Translations under genes and position numbers: made by a program | In this document: in pieces, positions 6,982-15,689 of the stretch | Layout of the letters: the number at the start of each line of letters is the position of its first letter | How positions within the stretch are numbered: position 1 is the first letter of the stretch | Assembly (NCBI RefSeq): GCF_039534085.1 | Contig: NZ_BAAAUT010000031.1 | Location: forward strand, 1-64,000 | DNA length: 64,000 nt | Reading direction: 5' to 3' | Origin: Planomonospora_B alba | GTDB taxonomy: Bacteria; Actinomycetota; Actinomycetes; Streptosporangiales; Streptosporangiaceae | The notes under the pieces: generated by a model | What the model saw: only the letters and a program-made list of their open reading frames with translations | The model's database searches: none | What the model was told of the DNA's origin: nothing

Positions 6982-8151
6982 ATGGCGTGTCGGCCATCCG
7001 CCCCCCCATTGACATCACCCATCCCCGCGCACCTGACCGTCGCGCCCACGCTCGGGCTGTGGCAGCAGGCCGTCGACCACCTGGCCGACGCCGCCGGCCG
7101 CCGCTCCGACTGGGTGCGGGGCGTCATGGCGCTGGCGTGGCAGCTCATGCTGCGCTCGGACAAGTTCAACGTCACCGCGCCTCAGCGCGGCGCGACGTGG
7201 GACATCCTCACGGCCGAGATGGGATGCTCGCGCAGGGCCCTGGCCTACAAGCTGGCGTGGATGCGCGCGGTGGGCCTGCTCGTGACGATCACGCCCGGTT
7301 CGACACCGCGGTTCCGCCCCGGGACGTTCCGGGGCCGCCTCGATGACGGGTTCGGCAACCTCGCGGCCGAGTACGCGCTGACGATTCCGCTGGAGTTGCT
7401 GGACGACGCGGCGCTGCAGGCGATCGAGGACAGCTACGCGCCGGTCGAGGACGCCGACGACGAGGTCCCGTGGCCGGTCGAGACCGTCCGGGAACGTCCT
7501 GTGTTTTCGCAGGTCAACACCCCTGTGGAAGGAAGTTGCACCCCCTGTGCTGATGGTTCTGTAGGAGAGAAGACTCTCCCTACGCACGCGCGGGAAATGT
7601 CCGATTCCGCGCCACCGTCGAGTGCCTGGTCGGCCACCGTCACGCCAGGCACCAAGAAGGACATGATCGCTGCGTGTGAGCGGCTGCGCGCGGAGAACCC
7701 GCCGCTGCGAGTCGTCTCCGCCAAGGACTTGCGGTCTCTGCTGCGGCCCCTGTTCGCGGCCGGGGCCACAGTCCGCGACGTCTACCACGTGCTCAACACC
7801 CGGCCGGACGGGCAGCGGTGGGGGGACCTGACGCCGCCACTGCGCAGGCCCCGCTACGAGCGGTGCCGGATCCTGCGGGCGATGATCCGGCACCGGCTGA
7901 CCTGGTGGATCACCGGCGACGGCGAGCTGAAGCACGTGCTGCCGTCGCAGGAGCACGCCGCAGCCGAGGCACGGCGCCGGACGGAGGCGCAGCGCTTCCG
8001 CGTCCAGGTCCTCGAGGGCGCCCGCTCGGCAGGGGACGCGCTGCGGGGGTTGGCGGCGGTGCGGGCGGCGTTCGCGGCGACGGGTGCGGGGGCTGCGGCG
8101 CTGGAGAAGGTCGCGGCGCGCAGGGTGCGCCAGTCGCGGTGGGTGGCGTGA
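6982..8151 (+). CDS. Putative replication initiator, winged-helix protein
   Basis: 389 residues from ATG 6982. A TTG at 6925 would add 19 residues, and GGAGGAG at 6926-6932 does not fit either start well. The N-terminal third has a winged-helix layout (TWDILTAEMGCSRRALAYKL then AWMRAVGLLV). The centre is a variable linker, and the C-terminus is Arg-rich and helical (RCRILRAMIRHRLTWWITGD). No Walker motif is seen. Similar large wHTH proteins occur on actinobacterial plasmids. Replication role is inferred from the antisense RNA candidate upstream, the 35-bp inverted repeat downstream and ParAB on the same element. It could instead be a transcription regulator. Confidence 0.5.
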   Translation: MACRPSAPPLTSPIPAHLTVAPTLGLWQQAVDHLADAAGRRSDWVRGVMALAWQLMLRSDKFNVTAPQRGATWDILTAEMGCSRRALAYKLAWMRAVGLLVTITPGSTPRFRPGTFRGRLDDGFGNLAAEYALTIPLELLDDAALQAIEDSYAPVEDADDEVPWPVETVRERPVFSQVNTPVEGSCTPCADGSVGEKTLPTHAREMSDSAPPSSAWSATVTPGTKKDMIAACERLRAENPPLRVVSAKDLRSLLRPLFAAGATVRDVYHVLNTRPDGQRWGDLTPPLRRPRYERCRILRAMIRHRLTWWITGDGELKHVLPSQEHAAAEARRRTEAQRFRVQVLEGARSAGDALRGLAAVRAAFAATGAGAAALEKVAARRVRQSRWVA

Positions 8152-8168
8152 GCGGGCGGGCCGGGGGA

Positions 8169-8400
8169 ATCCGGCACAAGGATTTCGATCTACGGCGTAA
8201 AGCGCGCGAGGTCGCACAGGCCACCGGTCCCGAGCGCCCGCGCGCCGCCGTACGGGGCGGGCTTTTCGGCACCGATGGGATGACCTGTGCTTGTGTGTCT
8301 GGTATGGGGGGAGGGGGACCGGCCCTTCGGACGGTTCCCCGGAAGAGTGGCGTGCGGCTCCCGGGGCTTTACACCGTAGATCGCAATCTTTATGCCGGAT
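8169..8400. repeat. 35-bp inverted repeat flanking a 160-bp core after rep
   Basis: The arms at 8169-8203 and 8366-8400 match in inverted orientation at 31 of 35 positions; both contain GATCTACGG followed by TGTAAAGC or CGTAAAGC. The core holds no gene. The right arm overlaps the last codons of the convergent gene at 8390. Placement right after rep suggests an origin-associated element or a bidirectional terminator. Confidence 0.7.
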
Positions 8401-8965
8401 GCTCGGCGGTGAACGCCACCAGCTCGGCCTCGGCCGCCGCCACCTTCTGCTCGGCCTCCGCGACCCGCGACCACGGCGCGTCCCCGTTCGCGACCGCCAC
8501 CCGCGCCCGCTCCGCCTCGGCCAGGGCGCACTCCACCGCGCACACCAGCGCCGCCCGCTGGCCCTGCGCGTCCAGACCGTCCCACGAGCTGGCGGCCAGA
8601 CGGACCCGATAGGCCAGCTCCGCCGCCTCCCAAATCACGCCGTCATCGCACCCGGCCGCGGCCCACGCCCGCGCGATGTCCATCGCAGGCAGGCCCGACC
8701 CGCTGGAGAAGCACCGGCCGCCCGGCAGCAGCACGCAGTCCATCTCGGTCTCGTCCTCGCCGCCCAGCGCGGCCGGCGCGTGATAGCCGAGGTAGGTGCC
8801 GCTCCACCCGGCGGGGAAGACGTCCGGGGCGAACTGCCAGTCGGGGCCCTCCATCTTCGACAGCACGACCTGGACGGCCCCGTGCTCGCCGGACACGATC
8901 CAGGCTCGCGCTCCGGGCCGGGTGCCGTCTTCGGTCTCGTCCTGGATGATGCGGGTCAACTCCAT
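8390..8965 (-). CDS. Hypothetical protein
   Basis: 191 residues from ATG 8965, preceded by CGAAAGGCACC, the leader motif shared by many genes here. The N-terminal half is strand-rich (AWIVSGEHGAVQVVLSKMEG, then LPGGRCFSSGSGL); the C-terminal 70 residues are Ala-rich helices, probably a coiled-coil. It overlaps the 35-bp inverted repeat at its 3' end. No family recognised. Confidence 0.6.
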   Translation of the reverse strand: MELTRIIQDETEDGTRPGARAWIVSGEHGAVQVVLSKMEGPDWQFAPDVFPAGWSGTYLGYHAPAALGGEDETEMDCVLLPGGRCFSSGSGLPAMDIARAWAAAGCDDGVIWEAAELAYRVRLAASSWDGLDAQGQRAALVCAVECALAEAERARVAVANGDAPWSRVAEAEQKVAAAEAELVAFTAEHPA

Positions 8966-9041
8966 CGCGGGTGCCTTTCGTCAGCGATGCGGTCCGCCCA
9001 TCATGGCGGGCAGGCCGTGAAGGTGATCACCAGATGCGGGC

Positions 9042-9704
9042 TCAGCGGCGCTCGTCGCGGTTGGTCTCGGCCAGGTGCGTGAGGCCCGCAGCGACCTCGG
9101 CCGGGTCGAAGACCTGGGTGAAGGCGGCCTCGCCGAGGCGGCGGATCGCGGTGATCTCATCGGCGATCTGGATGCACGCGGCGGAGTAGCCCTCCGCCCA
9201 TCCCTTCTCCGCCGGCGGGATGGTGGCCGGGTCGGACGCGCGCCGGTAGCGGACGGCGAGAAGTTGCAGCCAGGCGTCTTCGGTCAGGGCCGGGTCGTCG
9301 GGCGGGCTGCTGATCTGCTGAGCGGCTTGGCGCATCATGACCGCGCGGATGGTCTGCTCGTTGTGTTCGGGGCTGCCGACCCTGGCGGGAGTGGTCGGCT
9401 GGGACGCGCGGGCCTCCAGCAGTGCCGCGTACTCGACGGTGGGCGGGATCGGCACCGCGACCTGGATCGCGCCGTGCTTCTCGCCGTGCTTCTTCAGGAT
9501 GGCGTTGGTGGTGGTGCGGGAAGCGACACCGCAGCGTTCGATCTCGGTGGGGGAGACGCCGGCGGCGAGGGCGCCGCGCACGAGGGCGTCGCGCCGGTCG
9601 TCCAGGTCGCGGCGGGCGTCGACCCAGGCGCGCAGGGCGTCGACGGCCAGCTCTGGGCTGTCGAAGGCGAGCGCCGGGTCGACGGGTGGAGTTACATCGG
9701 TCAT
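9042..9704 (-). CDS. Putative helix-turn-helix regulator
   Basis: 220 residues from ATG 9704. Residues ~30-70 (RRDLDDRRDALVRGALAAGV then SPTEIERCGVASRTTTNAIL) fit a sigma-type or MarR-like helix-turn-helix. The rest is helical and unrecognised. The promoter side (9705-9764) is packed with GTAGTG palindromes, as expected for an autoregulated DNA-binding protein. Confidence 0.6.
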   Translation of the reverse strand: MTDVTPPVDPALAFDSPELAVDALRAWVDARRDLDDRRDALVRGALAAGVSPTEIERCGVASRTTTNAILKKHGEKHGAIQVAVPIPPTVEYAALLEARASQPTTPARVGSPEHNEQTIRAVMMRQAAQQISSPPDDPALTEDAWLQLLAVRYRRASDPATIPPAEKGWAEGYSAACIQIADEITAIRRLGEAAFTQVFDPAEVAAGLTHLAETNRDERR

Positions 9705-9764
9705 GTAGTGAACACTACGCGATTAGCGTAGTGATCACTGCGTGTTTCATGTAGTCCGTACTAC
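9705..9764. promoter_or_regulatory. Operator cluster of GTAGTG palindromes
   Basis: Overlapping dyads: GTAGTG-AA-CACTAC (9705-9718), CACTACGC-GATTA-GCGTAGTG (9713-9733), AGTGATCACT (9730-9739) and GTAGT-CCGT-ACTAC (9751-9764). They begin one base upstream of the start codon of the leftward gene, so the bound protein would block its own transcription and perhaps the rightward promoter at 9897. Confidence 0.65.
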
Positions 9765-9896
9765 GTTGGCGCGGGGTCCGCTGCCGCGGGGGTGATCGGT
9801 GCGGGGAGGGTAGGGGATCGCTGGGGGGTGCGCTCCCGATCGCTGACAGACGCTCTCAGCGCTTCGATGGGGGTCGTTTGCGCTGATCAGAAAGCT

Positions 9897-9925
9897 TTGT
9901 ATTTACACGACGCTTATGCAATAAT
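9897..9925 (+). promoter_or_regulatory. Candidate rightward promoter TTGTAT-17-AATAAT
   Basis: TTGTAT (9897-9902) and AATAAT (9920-9925) with 17-bp spacing in an AT-rich gap; it would drive the small-gene operon from 10036. Confidence 0.5.
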
Positions 9926-9994
9926 CGGTACACCACAACCGAAGATCAAAACCAACGGTGAGCAGGCAAAACACACCGGCGCACCAAAATTAAT

Positions 9995-10012
9995 GAATGC
10001 AAAAACGCATTC
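9995..10012. repeat. Dispersed hairpin H1
   Basis: GAATGC-AAAAAC-GCATTC, flanked by pairing T/A, 24 bp upstream of the 10036 start. Member of a 12-copy family. Confidence 0.8.
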
Positions 10013-10035
10013 AAAATACGCCCGAAAGGACCACC

Positions 10036-10623
10036 ATGATCGAACGCCTCTACACCCGCGCCACCCCCGGCAACCCCGACAGCATCGACGTCGTCCACCT
10101 CTCCATCACCCTCCCCGGCCACACCGACGGCTTCGGTGACACCGCCCCGCACGGCGCGGTCTTCGCCACCGAGTTCACCGGCACCCGCGCCGACCACGAC
10201 TTCTTCAAGGGCACCTGCCACCTGCCAGTCGGCAGCACCTGCACCTGCGACACCGCCCCGGCCTACGACAGCGACACCCTGGAGCAGGCCGACATCTACG
10301 ACCACCACCACGACGGTTCCCTCGCCGAGTTCGTCCGCACCCACGAGACCAGCCTCTACAACGACGGCTACGTCCGCCTGGCCGCCCCTCTCGACCTCGC
10401 CGAGTCCTCCTGGACCTACACCCGCCGCACCGGCCTCGTCACCGAGGAGATCGAACTCACCGCCAGCGACGGGGAGATCCACAAGAACGGCGCCCTCATC
10501 TGGGCGTGGGAGTCGCTGCCCACCGACGACCCGGACGGCGAGCAGGCCGACCGCGCCGCCGCGATGCTCCGCTTCCTGCACGACTGCGACGTCGAGCTGA
10601 TCCGCGAAGGCTTCATGCGCTGA
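10036..10623 (+). CDS. Hypothetical phage-type protein
   Basis: 195 residues. ATG 10036 is chosen because CGAAAGGACC sits just upstream and hairpin H1 would otherwise be inside the gene. Acidic, with a His/Asp-rich patch (DIYDHHHDGS) and a Cys pair (CTCDTAP). First gene of a rightward run that continues to about 18.4 kb. No family recognised. Confidence 0.6.
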   Translation: MIERLYTRATPGNPDSIDVVHLSITLPGHTDGFGDTAPHGAVFATEFTGTRADHDFFKGTCHLPVGSTCTCDTAPAYDSDTLEQADIYDHHHDGSLAEFVRTHETSLYNDGYVRLAAPLDLAESSWTYTRRTGLVTEEIELTASDGEIHKNGALIWAWESLPTDDPDGEQADRAAAMLRFLHDCDVELIREGFMR

Positions 10624-10687
10624 CCCGCCCCGCCCCGGCGGGCCACCCGCCCGGGGCACCCCACCAACGAGAAAGGACCCCTGCACG

Positions 10688-10993
10688 ATGGCCCGCCCCC
10701 TGCGTGACGTCCTGGTCGCCACCGGCTGCCCGGCCGCCAACGACTACCTCACGTCCGGCCGCGCGGCCCTCGTCGCGGAGGCCCGCTACGACCTGTTCCG
10801 CCTCACCCGCGCCGAGCGGGACGCCGCCTGGGACACCGCCCACTCGGCGCTGCGCACCGCCCGCACCCAGGACGTGCGCGCCGCCGAGGCCGTCGACATC
10901 GAGATCGACGCCCACCAGGCCGACATGACCGACCCGCCCCAGCGGTGGCTACGCCTGCGCGAACACGTGCCGTCCTGGCTGCTCTGGAACTGA
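10688..10993 (+). CDS. Small hypothetical protein
   Basis: 101 residues, mostly helical (YDLFRLTRAERDAAWDTAHS), ATG after GAAAGGACC. A GC-rich hairpin separates it from the previous gene. No function recognised. Confidence 0.55.
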   Translation: MARPLRDVLVATGCPAANDYLTSGRAALVAEARYDLFRLTRAERDAAWDTAHSALRTARTQDVRAAEAVDIEIDAHQADMTDPPQRWLRLREHVPSWLLWN

Positions 10994-11010
10994 CCCGACC
11001 GCCCCGCCGA

Positions 11011-11043
11011 GAGGGGGCCGCCACCACACGGTGCGGCCCCCTC
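11011..11043. other. Intergenic GC hairpin
   Basis: GAGGGGGCCGC (11011-11021) pairs with GCGGCCCCCTC (11033-11043). One of a series of stop-hairpin-RBS-start spacers in this operon; no T tract. Confidence 0.6.
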
Positions 11044-11065
11044 GGCATGAAAGGAGACACCCGCC

Positions 11066-11347
11066 ATGTACGACGACGACCCCGGCGCCGACCTCGAAGC
11101 GCTCTACACCGCCCGCCTGGACGCGGACCTGGAGATGGCCGAGATGGCGGCCACCGCCGACCGCATCCACCGCCTCCGCACGAAGGGCATCTGCACCCAC
11201 CAGTCGTGGGTCGGCTACCTGCCCAAGCCCGTCCACGAGCCGCAGAAGCAGCTCACGCCCGGCCAGGTCGCCTGCACCGACATGTGCAGGCGGGTCTTCG
11301 CCAGCGAAGACGACCTGATCGCCGACGCCGAAGAGCACCTGCTGTAA
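11066..11347 (+). CDS. Small hypothetical protein with His/Cys motif
   Basis: 93 residues after AAAGGAGA. The pattern C-x2-H (ICTHQSW) and C-x3-C (ACTDMCR) suggests a zinc site. No family recognised. Confidence 0.55.
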   Translation: MYDDDPGADLEALYTARLDADLEMAEMAATADRIHRLRTKGICTHQSWVGYLPKPVHEPQKQLTPGQVACTDMCRRVFASEDDLIADAEEHLL

Positions 11348-11416
11348 CCCCCCGGGGGCGGGGCCGCCGGCCGTACGGCACGCCGTCCCGCCCCCTCCAC
11401 CAATCCGGAAGGAATC

Positions 11417-12088
11417 ATGGAACAGCCCATCCTGCGGTCCGTCCGCGGCCTGCTGCTGACCCCCGCCGTCAACGGCGGCCAGCCCGCCGCGGTCGACATC
11501 ACCGCCTACACCACCTGGCCCGAGTGCCAGTTCCCCACCGCCGCCCTGGCGTCCCTGCTGTCCGTGCCCGGCCACCCGGTCACGGCCGAGCAGGTGCGCA
11601 TCCACACCCTGGCCCACCCGTACGCGGCCACCGCGACCACGCCCGCCCGCTTCGGGGTCGTCCTGGCCTGGGCGCCGTCGCTGGCCCCCGCCAACCGGGT
11701 CGCCTCCCAGCTCGCGTCCTGGTACGGGTTCGAGAGCCGCACCGGCGAGGACCTGCCGATCCGCGGCAACGCCGTCTTCTGCGCCCTGGGCGGTGATTAC
11801 CAGGCGATCGACGCGCCGAAGGACCTGCGGGACAAGGCCGTCGAGATCGCCGACCTCGACGCCGAGGGGTGGCTGGTCCGCTACCCCGACTACACCACGC
11901 GGCTGCGGCCCCGCCACACCGACCGCGTCCTGGTCGACGGCGTGCTCTGCTCGATCGTGCAGATCGGCTCGAACGGGCAGATGGTCCGCTACCGCGACCC
12001 CCACACCCACGACGAGCACTGGGCCCGCCGCCCGGGCGGCGGCTGGACCGTCCTGCCCGACACACCGAAGGAGAAGACCAAGGCATGA
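11417..12088 (+). CDS. Hypothetical protein
   Basis: 223 residues, soluble, after CGGAAGGAATC. Contains RFGVVLAWAPSLAPANRVAS and a C-terminal strand-rich part (VDGVLCSIVQIGSNGQMVRY). Start of a tightly overlapping set (12085, 12309, 12590, 12874). No family recognised. Confidence 0.6.
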   Translation: MEQPILRSVRGLLLTPAVNGGQPAAVDITAYTTWPECQFPTAALASLLSVPGHPVTAEQVRIHTLAHPYAATATTPARFGVVLAWAPSLAPANRVASQLASWYGFESRTGEDLPIRGNAVFCALGGDYQAIDAPKDLRDKAVEIADLDAEGWLVRYPDYTTRLRPRHTDRVLVDGVLCSIVQIGSNGQMVRYRDPHTHDEHWARRPGGGWTVLPDTPKEKTKA

Positions 12089-12312
12089 GCACCCCCATCC
12101 CCCATGCCGAGCAGCCCGGGTTCACCTGGGACACTCTGCGCCCCTACGAGAAGGGCGGCTGGCCCTGCGGCGCGACCGGCTGCGACACGGACGAGTCCGT
12201 GGTCGCGCTCGTCAGCCAGGACCCGTACTGGCGCTACGGGCTGTGCGCCGGATGCGCGGCCGACGCCGGATGCCCCGCCGAGTTGCTGCCCGCGAAGGAG
12301 GCCACGCCGTGA
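12085..12312 (+). CDS. Small Cys-rich protein, putative zinc-binding
   Basis: 75 residues from ATG 12085, overlapping the previous stop (ATGA). CGATGCD and LCAGCAADAGC give two Cys pairs. Function unknown. Confidence 0.6.
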   Translation: MSTPIPHAEQPGFTWDTLRPYEKGGWPCGATGCDTDESVVALVSQDPYWRYGLCAGCAADAGCPAELLPAKEATP

Positions 12313-12593
12313 CGATCCCTGACCCGACCTCCGCCGCGGCGACCGACGACGACTCGAAACTGTGCGTCGTCATCCTGCCGCAGAACAAGGTGCAGACCCT
12401 GCTGCAAGGACTGCATGCCGCCTGCGACGAGTACCGCGACCACGACGAGTGCGCCGCCTGCGACGCCGAAAAGGAGCACACCGGGAACCCGGATGCCACC
12501 TGCGAGGACCTGGACCACGAGCAGGAGAACGTCGGCCGGTGGCAGGGCATCGCCGCGGAGATCACCGCCCACACGGGGGTGACCTACCCGTGA
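12309..12593 (+). CDS. Small hypothetical protein with CxxC
   Basis: 94 residues from GTG 12309 (GTGA overlap). DECAACDAEKEHTGNPDATC could bind a metal. Function unknown. Confidence 0.55.
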   Translation: MTIPDPTSAAATDDDSKLCVVILPQNKVQTLLQGLHAACDEYRDHDECAACDAEKEHTGNPDATCEDLDHEQENVGRWQGIAAEITAHTGVTYP

Positions 12594-12877
12594 CCGAACA
12601 CCCGCCGCTGCCCGAGCGGCCAACCTGGGCGGACCTGGTCGAGGGCGACGTCCTCACCCACAACTACAACTCCAGCCACACCTGGAAGTGGCACGTCATG
12701 GGCCAGGTGTATCCGCTGCCGCCGTATCCCGGCTACATCGGAGTCCCGATCTGTACCTACGTCGATGGCAAGCCGTTCGGGCCAACTCACACCGTCCGGT
12801 TCCGCGTTACCGATCTCGTCGCTGATCTCGGCACGGTCACCGTCATCACCCCCTCACCGACACGGAGGAAGAAATGA
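12590..12877 (+). CDS. Small hypothetical protein
   Basis: 95 residues from GTG 12590 (GTGA overlap). Strand-rich, aromatic (HNYNSSHTWKWHVMGQVYPL). Function unknown. Confidence 0.55.
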   Translation: MTEHPPLPERPTWADLVEGDVLTHNYNSSHTWKWHVMGQVYPLPPYPGYIGVPICTYVDGKPFGPTHTVRFRVTDLVADLGTVTVITPSPTRRKK

Positions 12878-13269
12878 CCTCACCCGCCCCTGCGCCGCCC
12901 GTCACCGACCTGCGCGGCGAACCGCTCGCCCGCGCCGCCCTGTCCTGGCTGCGGGAGCACCCCGACGGCTGGGACCAGGACACCTGGAAGACCTGCTTCG
13001 CCGGGACCATCCTGGCGATGCTCGGCGGCAGGCTCCTGAACTTCAGCGGCACGGTCATCGTCACCGACGACGACGGCCGCGAGGAGCACCGCTACATCGA
13101 GGAGCACGTCAACCAGGCCCTTGGCCTGGAGCGCGGCCACACCCTGTTCGACTCGCACACGTCGTGCGATTGCAAGGTCTGCCGGTACGACGGCGACGAG
13201 GTGCCGTGCCGGTCGCGGCGAATCACGCTCGATGACCTCGAAGCGGAGATCAACCGGCTCTACGCCTGA
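12874..13269 (+). CDS. Hypothetical protein with His/Cys cluster
   Basis: 131 residues from ATG 12874 (ATGA overlap). WLREHPDGWDQDTWKTCFAG is a motif seen in actinophage small proteins. DSHTSCDCKVCRYDGDEVPC is a likely zinc site. Function unknown. Confidence 0.6.
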   Translation: MTSPAPAPPVTDLRGEPLARAALSWLREHPDGWDQDTWKTCFAGTILAMLGGRLLNFSGTVIVTDDDGREEHRYIEEHVNQALGLERGHTLFDSHTSCDCKVCRYDGDEVPCRSRRITLDDLEAEINRLYA

Positions 13270-13278
13270 ACCCCCTGC

Positions 13279-13305
13279 GGGGCCCGGTGTCCCGAGCCGG
13301 GCCCC
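13279..13305. terminator. Intergenic GC hairpin
   Basis: GGGGCCCGG (13279-13287) pairs perfectly with CCGGGCCCC (13297-13305); 9-base loop, no T tract. Lies between the 12874 gene and hairpin H2. Confidence 0.5.
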
Positions 13306-13318
13306 GCATCCCTCTATC

Positions 13319-13336
13319 GAATGCAGTATCGCATTC
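13319..13336. repeat. Dispersed hairpin H2
   Basis: GAATGC-AGTATC-GCATTC, 17 bp upstream of the start at 13353 and touching its GAAAGG ribosome site. Confidence 0.8.
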
Positions 13337-13352
13337 AGAAAGGCACCATGCC

Positions 13353-13634
13353 ATGTCTACCACGTCCACGCGCCGCTACGTCAGCGCGGGCGAGACGGTC
13401 CGCATCCGCGTCTTCCCCGGCAGCGAGGCCGCCGACCACGCCCGCATCACCGGGCACGTCGTCAACGTCCGCCTGCACGCCGACGACCGCGGCGGCCTGC
13501 ACGGCGCCGTCCAGCAGGACCGCGGAGAGCTGACCTGGCTGACCCTCAACGAGATCGGCTTCTACCAGGACGAGCACGGCCGCTGGTACGTGCCCGCCCA
13601 CTGCGAGCCTCCGCACGACGAGCCCGGCCGCTGA
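13353..13634 (+). CDS. Small hypothetical protein
   Basis: 93 residues from ATG 13353; AGAAAGGCACC upstream decides the start. Beta-rich (VRIRVFPGSEAADHARITGH). Function unknown. Confidence 0.6.
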   Translation: MSTTSTRRYVSAGETVRIRVFPGSEAADHARITGHVVNVRLHADDRGGLHGAVQQDRGELTWLTLNEIGFYQDEHGRWYVPAHCEPPHDEPGR

Positions 13635-13715
13635 CCCCTCGGCCGCCGGGCTTCCCGCCCGGGACCCGGCGGCCCTTCCCCCTACCACCATCCGAAACGA
13701 AAGGCACCGCCACCC

Positions 13716-15002
13716 ATGGCAACCCGACCCAAGCCCACCACCGGCCGCGCCGCCGACATGACCGACGCCGAGTGGGATGCCTTCTGCGCCCGAAAGGACG
13801 CCGGCCGCGCGGCCGCGCACGCCGGCCAGATGAAGGCCGCGACCGCCCTGCAGCAGCACCCCGAGATGATCGACGCGTTCCGCGTGTTCGCCGCCCGCAT
13901 GCACCCCTACAGCATCGGCAACGCCCTGCGGATCTTCGGCCAGGACCCCTCGGCGACCCGGGCCGATGCCCGGTTCTTCTGGGGCGGCAACGACCGGCGG
14001 ATCCGAGAGGACGCCGCCCCGGTGTGGATCTACGCGCCGAAGGTCGAGCGCACCCGGAAAGAGGAGGTGACCGACCCGAAGACCGGCCAGACGGAGACCG
14101 TCGAGGAGCACTACTCCACCTGGCCCGTGGAGGACGTCTACCCGGCGTCCGCCACGGTGCCGAAGAACGGGCCGTGCATCTTCTGCGGCACCGACGAGGG
14201 CGGCACCTGCCCGCCAGGGTGCGCGGTGATGCAGCCCGTCGCCGGGCCGATCCCGTCCCGCGACGACGTCGTGGAGGTCCTGCACAAGACCCTCAAGGCT
14301 GTGGGCGGCTTCGACGCGTCCGGCCTGGACGAGCTCGACGACCCGTTCCCGGACGGCGCGACCGCGCCGGGCCTCACCTGGCACACGCTGTCGGTGGTCC
14401 GGCCGGCCGCCAAGGGTAAGGGCAAGAAGGACAAGACGCGCCGCTACCGGTTCCTGCACGAGGCGGATCTCGAGACGGGCCGGATCCGGTACGCGGTCGC
14501 CGGGTTCGGGGTGATCTGGATCGGCCCCGACACCTACGCCTACGGCGGCAGCGACCCGGACACGCTCCGCGTCGAGTACGGCGACGTGCGCCCGACGTCG
14601 GACTACCGGATCAAGAACGGGTCGATGCCCGCGCCGTACGCGCCGGTCGTCTACGGCATCACCCTCGGCGGCTACGCCATCGTCTCCCCCGAGAAGCGCA
14701 CCGAGGACAGCCGGTTCTGGCTGAACGTGTGGCGCGTCGGCCCGTACCACCAGGGCGTGCCGGACGCCACCCGCGACCACACCGCGCAGGTCGTGCGGCA
14801 GCTCATCGACCACTACCTGACCTGCCCGGAGCGGGCCGACGTCGAGGCCGCGCACGCCCGTCTCCACGCCCCGAAGCGGGCCGCTGAGCACGCCGACAAG
14901 GCCGCGAAGCTCCGCGCCGAAATGGAGGACCTGCAGGCGAAGCTCGCCGCCGAAGAAGCCGCCGCCGCCGCGCAGAGCGCACTGATCGGAGGCCAGCAGT
15001 GA
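13716..15002 (+). CDS. ArdC-like N-terminal domain protein
   Basis: 428 residues after GAAAGGCACC. Residues ~45-105 (MHPYSIGNALRIFGQDPSAT ... VWIYAPKVE) follow the ArdC N-terminal pattern: aromatic-Y-x-x-GN-x-L-x-I-x-x-Q-x-P-x-AT, then I-x-AP. That family binds single-stranded DNA and is linked to antirestriction. A Cys cluster (CIFCGTDEGGTCPPGC) may bind zinc. The last ~80 residues are an Ala/Glu coiled-coil. The usual ArdC metalloprotease HExxH is not visible. Antirestriction in phage or plasmid entry is inferred. Confidence 0.6.
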   Translation: MATRPKPTTGRAADMTDAEWDAFCARKDAGRAAAHAGQMKAATALQQHPEMIDAFRVFAARMHPYSIGNALRIFGQDPSATRADARFFWGGNDRRIREDAAPVWIYAPKVERTRKEEVTDPKTGQTETVEEHYSTWPVEDVYPASATVPKNGPCIFCGTDEGGTCPPGCAVMQPVAGPIPSRDDVVEVLHKTLKAVGGFDASGLDELDDPFPDGATAPGLTWHTLSVVRPAAKGKGKKDKTRRYRFLHEADLETGRIRYAVAGFGVIWIGPDTYAYGGSDPDTLRVEYGDVRPTSDYRIKNGSMPAPYAPVVYGITLGGYAIVSPEKRTEDSRFWLNVWRVGPYHQGVPDATRDHTAQVVRQLIDHYLTCPERADVEAAHARLHAPKRAAEHADKAAKLRAEMEDLQAKLAAEEAAAAAQSALIGGQQ

Positions 15003-15601
15003 CCCCGCCGATCCCCGCGCTGCTCGCCCGCCAGCAGACCTGGCGCGGCGTGGCGGTGCCGTACGTGACGCTGCGGCACCGCGACGGCACCCCGATCCTC
15101 GGCGAGGTCGACCGTGAGCGCGTCGCCGCGTGCCTGACGTGGATGCGCTGCCAGTTGTGCGGGCAGGCGCTGGAAGACGTCGCGGTGCTGATGGCCCGGC
15201 CGATGGACTTCGGGCAGGGCTACGTCAACGAGCCCGCGCAGCACCCGTGGTGCGCGGCCTACGCCGTCCAGGCGTGCCCGATGCTGTCGGGCCGGCTGGA
15301 GCGGCACCGCGTCAGCCCCCGCTCGTCTCGCCAGTGCGGTGACCCGCTGTGCGCGTGCGTGGAATGGGCCGAGCAGGAGCCCAGTCTGGACGCGCACATC
15401 CGTGCGGGGCAGCCCGCCAGCCCGTGGTTTTCCGTCTGGTTCCCCGTCGCCGCGTACACGCTGCGCAGGTCCGCGCGGGGCCGGGTGAAGGGCGTCGCGC
15501 TGCCCGACCGGGCGGTCACGAAGATCCGCCTGGTCAGCAAGGGCCATCCCGGGCCGGTGGATCTCACGCGGAGCATGCTGTTCGATCTGCCCTGGTCATA
15601 G
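14999..15601 (+). CDS. Hypothetical protein with Cys motifs
   Basis: 200 residues from GTG 14999, overlapping the ArdC-like stop (GTGA). CQLCG near residue 45, then CAAYAVQACP and CGDPLCACVEW, suggest a zinc-binding fold. Similar genes follow ArdC-like genes in actinobacterial elements. Function unknown. Confidence 0.6.
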   Translation: MTPPIPALLARQQTWRGVAVPYVTLRHRDGTPILGEVDRERVAACLTWMRCQLCGQALEDVAVLMARPMDFGQGYVNEPAQHPWCAAYAVQACPMLSGRLERHRVSPRSSRQCGDPLCACVEWAEQEPSLDAHIRAGQPASPWFSVWFPVAAYTLRRSARGRVKGVALPDRAVTKIRLVSKGHPGPVDLTRSMLFDLPWS

Positions 15602-15604
15602 CCA

Positions 15605-15635
15605 GGGGCGAGCCCGCACCTGCCGGGCTCGCCCC
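15605..15635. terminator. Strong intergenic hairpin
   Basis: GGGGCGAGCCCG (15605-15616) pairs perfectly with CGGGCTCGCCCC (15624-15635), 7-base loop, right after the stop at 15601. No T tract. Confidence 0.6.
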
Positions 15636-15689
15636 TCTCCCTGAAGCGGACACCCCCGTCCCCGGCGGCGGGGGCGTGCCGCCCTTCCT

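Noticed and set aside
10949..12019. Long minus-strand open frame
   Set aside because: Antisense shadow of several overlapping plus-strand genes with ribosome sites; composition is Gly/Val/Asp-rich as expected for a shadow in GC-rich DNA.
13335..14891. 518-codon minus-strand open frame
   Set aside because: Shadow of the ArdC-like gene; no recognised domain and no ribosome site.
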